Positions 7,733 through 13,911 of a stretch of 13,911 nt of DNA are shown here, in pieces. The notes under the pieces were generated by a model, which saw only the letters and a program-made list of their open reading frames with translations, was not told the DNA's origin and made no database searches. Position 1 is the first letter of the stretch. The number at the start of each line of letters is the position of its first letter. A program made the translations under genes and the position numbers. The stretch is from positions 1 through 13,911 of the forward strand of contig CABPSV020000357.1 of assembly GCA_902459845.2 (NCBI GenBank). Direction: 5' to 3'. This stretch comes from Hepatocystis sp. ex Piliocolobus tephrosceles (taxonomy: Eukaryota > Apicomplexa > Aconoidasida > Haemosporida > Plasmodiidae).

Positions 7733-8886
7733 ATGACTATCCATCGTGTACTAAGTACAACTATTTATTTATGTTTTTGTTTTCTTCTTTTTTTTATTTT
7801 TTGCTTAATATGGATTAAATTTGTTTTGAAATTAATTCAAAATAAATACTCTAAATTTTTTCAGAAAAATAAAATTATTCAGAAATATATTAATTTTCAT
7901 AATAAAAATAATGCATTACAAAAAAATGTTTTATATAAATTAGTTAGCTATAAACTGGATGGTAATACATGTCTAAATAAAATTTACACATATATCTACA
8001 TGTATATCGTTATATAAATACATATTTATATGTTAATATGTTATTATGTGTTTGTACATTATCTATACATTATCATCTGTACATTATCTGCACATTTTTT
8101 TTTTTTTTTTTTTTTTTTTTTTCCACTTTCAGATAAAAATATTTATAAACAAACCCCATGTAGGAACCATGTCTCCTTTTACTATTTGAAAAGGACAATT
8201 TTTTTTTTGCATAATTCTAAATTTATGCCCATAAAACAGAGATTAAATGAATTTTTTATTGTAAGATTAAAAAAAAAAGAAAAAACAACATAAAAAAAAA
8301 ACAACATAAAAAAAAAAAAATTATAATATAATATAATATGTATATATATAATTCTCGAATTTACTTACATGTTGTATAATAATACTACAAGTTGGCTGCC
8401 ACTTAGTACACATAATATACATGCACTAACACACGAAAGGACATAATATTTTTTTATATATTTTTTTATATATTTTTTATATATTTTTTATATATGTTTT
8501 ATATATGTTTTATATATGTTTTATATATGTTTTATATATGTTTTATATATTTTTTATATATTTGTTTATTTATTTGCCTTTTTTTTTTTTAGCAAAATGA
8601 TATAACTGATATAAGGAATTTTACACACTTGACATATGAGAAAGTTATCCAATTTAAAAAAGACATGAGTATTTGCTTAATAGAGGCATATAATTCTTTT
8701 GATTATAAAAATAGAAAAGAACTTTTATATATATATTTTAAATTGTATTCAAAACTTTATTTTTTGTTTAAAAATGAAAATACTTATTTTTTCCATTTTT
8801 TAACAAATATCATATTAGTCTCATGGGTCTACACCCCTTTCAATGTTATTTTTTATTATAAGGAAAAAAAAAAAATGAATAAATAA
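7733..8886 (+). CDS. Small membrane protein of unknown function, three exons
   Basis: Exons 7733-7961, 8133-8260 and 8593-8886 join in frame (phases 1 and 0) with donors GTAATA and GTAAGA and poly-T/CAG or TAG acceptors, giving 216 aa. An in-frame stop sits 4-6 bases upstream of the ATG. Residues about 7-34 are a strong hydrophobic helix (STTIYLCFCFLLFFIFC), probably a signal anchor. Residues about 184-208 (FHFLTNIILVSWVYTPFNV) may be a second membrane segment, followed by a short Lys-rich tail. Between them is a basic, Lys/Asn/Tyr-rich region with CRNHVSFYYLKRT. I recognise no family and assign no function. The gene is divergent from the minus-strand candidates upstream and convergent with the UBA-PUB gene. 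A coding-like segment follows the stop (see findings), so the C-terminus may be longer. Confidence 0.75.
8448..8560. repeat. ATATATGTTTT repeat in intron 2 of the membrane-protein gene
   Basis: Eleven- to thirteen-bp units (TTTTTTATATA grading into GTTTTATATAT) fill the middle of intron 2 (8261-8592). Simple AT repeat, probably length-variable; no functional reading. Confidence 0.85.
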
Positions 8887-9145
8887 TAGTACCAGGTAAA
8901 ATAATTTAAATACAAATAAAGTGGTAATAAATAAAGCAAATGAAGAAAAATGGAGCAAAATAAAAACAAGTAGATTGATTAAAATTTGTGTCACACATCC
9001 ATTATATTTTTATAAATATATAATCAGCAATCTTAAACATGTGGAAGTTAAAAAAAAAGGAATAAAAAAAAGGAATAAAAAAAAAGGAATAAAAAAAAGG
9101 GATAAAAAAAAGGAATAAAAAAAAGGAATAAAAAAAGCTTTGTGA
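8887..9145 (+). other. Coding-like segment after the membrane-protein stop, with A-rich repeat
   Basis: From about 8898 one plus frame is open and unlike spacer DNA: it reads NKANEEKWSKIKTSRLIK and then a stretch containing THPLYFYKYIISNLKHVE. From 9049 it passes into a minisatellite of 12-14-bp A8GGAAT-type units encoding KKKGIKKRN-like repeats, stopping at 9116-9118. It has no ATG, and its upstream stop separates it from exon 3 of the gene at 7733-8886. It could be an unrecognised final exon, a decayed C-terminus, or 3' UTR. Confidence 0.35.
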
Positions 9146-9552
9146 TATGTATAAATGATTTATATACATATATTTTTAATAATAATTTTTTTTTCTAGTG
9201 CTTGTTATATTTTATTTATTTTTAAGTTGTCTTTCCCCTTAATTTATTATTTTTTTTTTTTATCATTTTAATATTCAATTCTTGAACTATACACTTTTTA
9301 AATATACCCCTTTAACATAATTCATTTTATATGTAGCCCTTTGTTTTAATTAATTAATTAATTAATTAACTTAACACTTATTTTATTTTATTTTTAATTT
9401 TTCATTGTTAAGCATTTGTTCTGCTTTATTTTATTGTATTTGCATTCTACTTTATTCTTTTTATTTTAGCTTATTTTATTGTGTTATTTATACTACATTT
9501 TTATTTAATGTATTGTATTTTTTTTTCTTCTTCTTCTTCTTCTTCTTCTTCT

Positions 9553-9604
<52 letters not shown>

Positions 9605-9613
9605 CGCTTTCCA
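9146..9613. repeat. Convergent 3' spacer with (TTC)10 and 48-T tract
   Basis: AT-rich spacer between two convergent genes. It contains a TTAA/ATTA repeat near 9348-9369, then (TTC)10 at 9525-9554 running directly into an uninterrupted 48-T run at 9555-9602. Read on the minus strand, the UBA-PUB stop is followed within 12 nt by A48 and (GAA)10, so both would lie in that gene's 3' UTR. A TTTTTTTTTCTAG acceptor-like motif is at 9186-9198. No RNA gene seen. Confidence 0.75.
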
Positions 9614-9762
9614 TTAACTTAAATTTTTTATAGTCAAATCAATAAATTTTATAGCTGCCCCAAGTAAATACGTATTAGGATATTTTTTTATAACATAAAA
9701 GTCTCCTGAACGAAAATAAATAAAAATAAAATAAGTAAATGGATGGATAAATGGATATGAAC

Positions 9763-9793
<31 letters not shown>

Positions 9794-9888
9794 GCAATAA
9801 CAATAATAATAATAACAATAATGGCAAACTTTATGTATATACATTACTCATATGTAATAAAATATTGTATGTATACTACACAATGCAC

Positions 9889-9922
<34 letters not shown>

Positions 9923-11302
9923 GTACGAACAAGTAGCCTGACCTGTATCTTCAAAACCGACTAACAGAAATATATTTACCATTTCATCATATATTTTAAT
10001 TTTTTCAATAAATGTTTTATTTTCTTTTTTAATTTTTTGAAATTTTTTTTCTAAGATATTGTTTTTAATATTACTAAAATAAGTTTTTAAAACATTTAAT
10101 GAACTAATTAATTCGTTTTTTTTATTTTTATATTTATTTTTTAAAGTATTAAATAAAATAGCAATTTCTTCTCTTCTTTCATTTTCTGATAGATCTTCGA
10201 TATTTTTTTTTTTTTCTGATTCTGGTAAATAATCAATACCAAATTTTGCTTTATATTCTAATTTTAACAATTCTATTTGTTTTTCTCTTTCTTTTTTATG
10301 TTCTTCTTTCTCTTTTTCTAATTGTTTTAAATATTTTTTTCTTTCGAATTCTTGAAGTTGTTCATTTCTTTTTTGAATATCTTTTGCCATAGCAAGTCGA
10401 TTTTTTTCTTTTTGTATTTCTTCTTCCTTCTCTTTTAATAATTTTTTTTCACGAATTTTTTTTTGCAACTCTATAGCTTTTTGTTGAGCTTCCTCTGGTG
10501 TTAGTTTTTTATTATTTATTAAATTATTTTCAGCATCAAAGGAAGTAGAAGGGTTTAAACTCTTATTACAAAAATCATTACCTTCTCCGTTTATGACTTT
10601 ATTATCATTAGTGTTACTATCATTAGTGTTACTAGTTTGTATATTTTGCTTATTTAATTTTTCATTATGTCTTGTGGAAAGTTCATTTGCTTCTTCCTTT
10701 TCAATCCAATTTAGCGCATCGTCAACTGTTATATAAAACATATATATTTATATATTTATACATATTTATATATTTATATATATTTATATATTTATACATA
10801 TTTATATATTTATACATATTTATACATTTATTTATTTATATATATAACTGCCATGTATATGTGTTAATACTCAATATACTATTACAATACATATATGAAT
10901 GTTTAAATTACTTGTTTTGGCTCCACCCTGCTTTATAGCTCGCTTACTAATCTCTTCCGAATAACCGAACTCTATTAACTGATTAATAAGCTAATATATA
11001 AAAAAAAATAAAATAAAATAAATAAATAAATAAAAAAAATAAATAAATAAATAAATAAATAAACAAATAAATAAATAAAGTAGTTTCGACATGTCACGTC
11101 AAAGTAGGTAAAAGTAGGTAAAAGTAGGTAAAAGTAGGTAAAAGTAGGTAAACGTAGGTAAAAGTAGGTAAAAGTGGATAAACGTACGTCTAAACACTTT
11201 TAAATAATAAAATTTTTAGTTTTAATACATATAAACATAACAGAAAAAAAAAAAATAAAGGAAAAAACAAAACGAAAGTCATACCTTATGTTGTTCATCC
11301 AT
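9614..11302 (-). CDS. UBA - coiled coil - PUB domain protein, probable CDC48/p97 adaptor
   Basis: Four exons: 11302-11285 (18 nt, MDEQHK), 10990-10912, 10725-9943 and 9705-9614. All introns are GT..AG with consistent phases, giving 323 aa. Residues about 5-42 form a UBA domain split by introns: LINQLIEFGYSEEISKRAIK ... IDDALNWIEKEE, with FGY at the usual MGF loop. An Asn/Ser-rich linker leads to a charged coiled coil (about 107-222) starting LTPEEAQQKAIELQKK. Residues about 235-323 form a PUB/PUG domain: LNVLKTYFSNI ... FLLVGFEDTGDFYVI ... NTYLLGAAIKFID; the GFED block is completed by the last splice. UBA domains bind ubiquitin and PUB domains bind the C-terminal tail of p97/CDC48, so a ubiquitin-CDC48 adaptor role in proteostasis is expected. 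Plant UBA/PUG proteins share this order. An out-of-frame ATG lies 8 nt upstream of the start. The second exon could alternatively begin 12 nt later. Confidence 0.92.
10741..10850. repeat. CATATTTATATATTTATA repeat in UBA-PUB intron 2
   Basis: Degenerate TATATTTATA units occupy most of intron 2 (10726-10911) of the UBA-PUB gene. The plus-strand Tyr/Ile/Phe ORF across it is a shadow of the repeat. Confidence 0.8.
11008..11180. repeat. (AAAT)n and 10-bp AAAGTAGGTA repeat in UBA-PUB intron 1
   Basis: Intron 1 (10991-11284) contains AAAT/AATA tetranucleotide repeats (about 11008-11080) followed by eight copies of AAAGTAGGTA (11101-11180; copies 6 and 8 altered). The latter is GC-richer than surrounding intron sequence. 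Confidence 0.9.
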
Positions 11303-12063
11303 CTTTTCATATATGTTTAATTACTTATATATATATAACTTATTTATACATATACTTATATTTTGAAAAAATATTACTTTTAAAATCCTTAAAACGTATA
11401 CAGCCAATGATATATGTATATTATTCTCTTTTTATTATATAATTATATTCTAAAGTAGTATATATATTTTACTTTTTTCTTTTTTTTTTTTTTTTATAGA
11501 ATTTTTTTTTTTTTTAATTAATAATAAGTATGATAAAATGTGACAAACTTAAATACTAAAAAATAAAATAAATAAACAAATAAATAAAAAGATGACAATT
11601 CAAATTATAGTTGAAAATGTTTTTGTAAAATAGGAGAACATAAGTTATAAAAAGTATCGAAAATTCAAATGTAATTTTATACCAACAACATATTTGAACA
11701 AAGTTTATTTTTAATTGAAAATTTACCGCATTTAAATATAGACGCATATATTATTTACTAATTTTCTTTAATTTGAACGTGCTAATTAAACCTCCGTTTT
11801 TTTTTTTTTTTTTTCTTTTTTTTTTTTAGCACATATTTAGTAATTATCAAAATAAATAAGCATTTTTATCCTTTATTTTCGGTTTTTTTTTATTATATAA
11901 TATATTTTGATATATATATATATATATATATGTTTGGCTTATTATATTTGTTGTTAAAGATTCATACAGATAAAGAAAAATCATTTAGAACTATTTTTAT
12001 TATTTATAAAATTAATATTAAAATTTTTTTTTTTTATCAGTTTATACATATATGTAGATATAC
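11303..12063. other. AT-rich region 5' of the UBA-PUB gene
   Basis: This is the upstream flank of the minus-strand UBA-PUB gene, likely its 5' UTR and promoter. It contains poly-T tracts near 11479-11495 and 11799-11829 and (TA)n at 11911-11931. A 63-codon minus-strand ORF at 11556-11747 and a 47-codon plus-strand ORF starting at 11930 (MFGLLYLLLKIHTDKEK) are present. Neither has supporting homology, and I leave both unannotated as genes. Confidence 0.5.
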
Positions 12064-12176
12064 ATGTACATAATTGTATATATGTGCTCAGGTATAGCAT
12101 TTGAAAACTAATTTAAAAAAAAAAGGAAAATAATATTTACGTAATTTTTTAGTTAAATCAAAAAATCTGTATTATG

Positions 12177-12217
<41 letters not shown>

Positions 12218-12361
12218 ATTAACCATAGAATCATTAAATATGTAAATAACAAAAAAAATGAGAACAATAAACAAACATTTTTTACGTTTCCATTTACTTT
12301 GTACAAGCTAAAAGACAAAATTACAAATTTGAAAATAAACCATGTAATAAAAAAAAAATAA
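12064..12361 (+). other. Weak candidate for a small spliced plus-strand gene
   Basis: A reading frame without a long ATG-led ORF: from the ATG at 12064 a short stretch ends at TCAG with donor GTATAG (12092). An acceptor TTTTTTAG (12152) continues in phase as VKSKNL. After a 35-T tract, CCATAG (12230) leads to a segment reading IIKYVNNKKNENNKQTFF and then containing LYKLKDKITNLKIN to a stop at 12359-12361. All phases match and the product would be about 58 aa. On the opposite strand 12372-12172 is open too, as a hydrophobic 66-codon ORF ending in poly-Lys from the T tract. Only one, or neither, can be real. Confidence 0.2.
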
Positions 12362-12418
12362 AAAATACACATGTATAATTTGTATATGTATTATATATCT
12401 TATACGGCTTTTAGATCA

Positions 12419-12464
<46 letters not shown>

Positions 12465-13112
12465 GCATACTATTAAAAATTGATAACATATTTTTAAAAT
12501 ATTTATACACTTTTTGAATTGTTTTATTTGTTTTTACTTTACTAAATCATTAATTTATGAGTATATGTTTTTGCTTATATTAGTTAATTAAATTAAAAAA
12601 AAAAAAAAAAAAATTTAACATGTTTGAATTGTATATGTGTATACATAGATATATAAATATTATATAGATATATAATATAGTATATAGATATATACATATA
12701 TATACATATACACATATATATAAACTTTAATAAATTACACACAAAAAAAAAGGTATAAAAAATAAAAATTACATAAAATCATAAAAATTTTATAAATATA
12801 ATTTTTTTTTTTTCTTTTTTTCTGTTTAAGTAAATAAAAATTAAGTTAATTCAAAATATTCAAAAACATACAAACAAATACGTATATATACTGGCAAATA
12901 CGTATATATATAAAGACAAACACAAACATAAACAAACAAAAACATTAAAATGTATATATATATGTTCGTTTGTATAATGGTGTGTTAAATCGTGAATTTG
13001 TAAATATATATATATATATACAATATTAGCAGTGTTGTATTTACTCTTTTTTATTTGAAGCAAACACGTTTTTTAGATAATATATAACTGATTTTATTAA
13101 TTGGGAAAAAAA
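12362..13112. other. AT-rich 3' flank of the acidic-protein gene
   Basis: Contains a 41-nt poly-A run at about 12421-12461, another poly-A at about 12595-12613, and TATAGATATATA-type repeats at about 12640-12722. A minus-strand Tyr/Ile/Cys ORF at 12860-13063 comes from simple repeats. I see no gene or structured RNA here. Confidence 0.6.
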
Positions 13113-13911
13113 TTATAAAACAGGTATTGTTAAATTAAGTTCTATATTAACAGATGCTTTTAATTCTCTCTTGTTATTATTACCTCTAATATATACATGC
13201 TTCTTTAAATTATTACTATTCGATTCTTCAACATTATCATTACTTATGTCACCAACTTCCTCAATTGTGGATTTGGGTGTAAGTTTCGATTCAGATTCAC
13301 CTTCTAATTGGTTCAAAGTTTCATTTGATGTTTTACATACACATGTTGGTTTAGTTGCTGGTATTACAGCTTCTGATGTAACAACTGCTACTTCTTCTTC
13401 ATTTTCATCATATTCATGTACATTGTCATCATCATTATTTCCATCTTGAACCGTTGGTTCATTAAAACTTAACAAATCAGATACTATATTTAATGGGCCA
13501 GGCTTAGTAACGTTTCCTTTGTCTGTATTATTTCCATTTCCTTTTTCAACCTCTCCACTTCTACCACTACTAGACTCACTTTCATGTTCTTCATCTTCTT
13601 CATCATCTCCTTCTTCATCTTCTTCATCATCTCCTTCTTCATCTTCTTCCTCATTTTCTTCATAAATATTAATATCATCATTGTCACTCTGTTTACTTGT
13701 ATGATCAGTAAAAATCGGTTGTACAGTTTTTAAATTAAGTATTGGTTTAATTGCTACTTTATCTGCTACAAATTCTGGTTTATCTTCTACAACTGCTACT
13801 TCAACACCATCTACCTTTTCCTCCGTTGATTCTTCCACAGTTTTTTCTTTTACTTCTATAGTTTCTTGTGTGTTTAATTTACTAGGTTCTCCATTCTCCT
13901 TATGAATAACA
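13113..13911 (-). CDS. C-terminal part of an acidic, repeat-bearing protein (5' end off window)
   Basis: The frame is open from the window edge (first full codon at 13910) to a stop at 13113-13115, giving 265 residues; the start is outside. The protein is strongly acidic and probably disordered. It begins VIHKENGEPSKLNTQE; further on are VEVAVVEDKPEFVADK and an EEDEEGDDEEDEEGDDEEDEE tract made by a 24-bp repeat. Then come Ser/Gly-rich sequence, PGPLNIVSDLLSFNEP, a second VAVV motif (EEEVAVVTSEAVIPATKP), CVCK, and a basic then hydrophobic end (HVYIRGNNNKRELKASVNIE). G+C is higher than in neighbouring DNA, typical of Plasmodium antigens and other exported or surface proteins. I do not recognise the gene; the missing N-terminus would show whether it has a signal peptide or PEXEL motif. 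No membrane segment is seen in the visible part. Confidence 0.85.
   Translation of the reverse strand, partial: VIHKENGEPSKLNTQETIEVKEKTVEESTEEKVDGVEVAVVEDKPEFVADKVAIKPILNLKTVQPIFTDHTSKQSDNDDINIYEENEEEDEEGDDEEDEEGDDEEDEEHESESSSGRSGEVEKGNGNNTDKGNVTKPGPLNIVSDLLSFNEPTVQDGNNDDDNVHEYDENEEEVAVVTSEAVIPATKPTCVCKTSNETLNQLEGESESKLTPKSTIEEVGDISNDNVEESNSNNLKKHVYIRGNNNKRELKASVNIELNLTIPVL
13583..13655 (-). repeat. Coding 24-bp repeat (GDDEEDEE)
   Basis: Tandem 24-bp units, TCATCATCTCCTTCTTCATC plus TTCT on the plus strand, encode repeated GDDEEDEE in the acidic protein. The second copy is nearly identical to the first, indicating in-frame expansion. Confidence 0.85.

Noticed and set aside
9405..9617. Plus-strand ORF ending in poly-Phe
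   Set aside because: Made by the (TTC)10 and T48 tracts at the 3' end of the minus-strand UBA-PUB gene.
13490..13687. Met/Lys-rich minus-strand ORF
   Set aside because: It is a frame-shifted reading of the GDDEEDEE repeat in the acidic protein gene.
1..13911. tRNA, rRNA, snoRNA, CRISPR or transposon
   Set aside because: No cloverleaf-like GC-rich block, no convincing C/D box pair, no spaced identical repeats with unique spacers, and no transposase-like reading frame was seen.

Overview
The window looks like nuclear DNA of a malaria parasite (Plasmodium), probably one of the most AT-rich species such as the P. falciparum group. Non-coding DNA is almost entirely A+T, with long poly(dA:dT) tracts, (TA)n microsatellites and many short tandem repeats. 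Genes are split by small AT-rich GT..AG introns with poly-T acceptors, and the proteins are rich in Lys/Asn/Glu with low-complexity inserts. The genus follows from style and gene content; the species cannot be fixed by reading alone.

Layout. (1) 442-2878, minus: a two-exon PIH1 + CS-domain protein of the dynein-arm pre-assembly/R2TP family. (2) about 3995-5111, minus (possibly ending at 3440): a two- or three-exon CFAP299 (DUF4464) homologue. (3) 5112-7732: an AT-rich interval with no certain gene, but with a plausible cryptic signal-peptide gene on the minus strand (6505-6808), further coding-like pieces (5430-5782), and a GC-richer 24-bp minisatellite (7387-7554) enclosed by a 28-nt inverted repeat. 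(4) 7733-8886, plus: a three-exon small membrane protein of unknown function. (5) 9614-11302, minus: a four-exon UBA - coiled coil - PUB protein, a likely ubiquitin/p97 (CDC48) adaptor. (6) 11303-13112: AT-rich spacer with a weak plus-strand spliced candidate. (7) 13113-13911, minus: the C-terminal 265 residues of an acidic, repeat-bearing protein whose start lies outside the window.

Themes. The first two genes are co-oriented neighbours that both belong to the motile-flagellum repertoire, which in Plasmodium is used only by the male gamete. I therefore infer gametocyte-biased expression. The UBA-PUB gene is a housekeeping proteostasis factor. I see no operon, mobile element, CRISPR array, tRNA or rRNA. 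Several candidates below came from reading splice-phase-compatible open segments that lack a long ATG-initiated ORF. In such AT-rich sequence some of these will be chance, and confidence is set accordingly.
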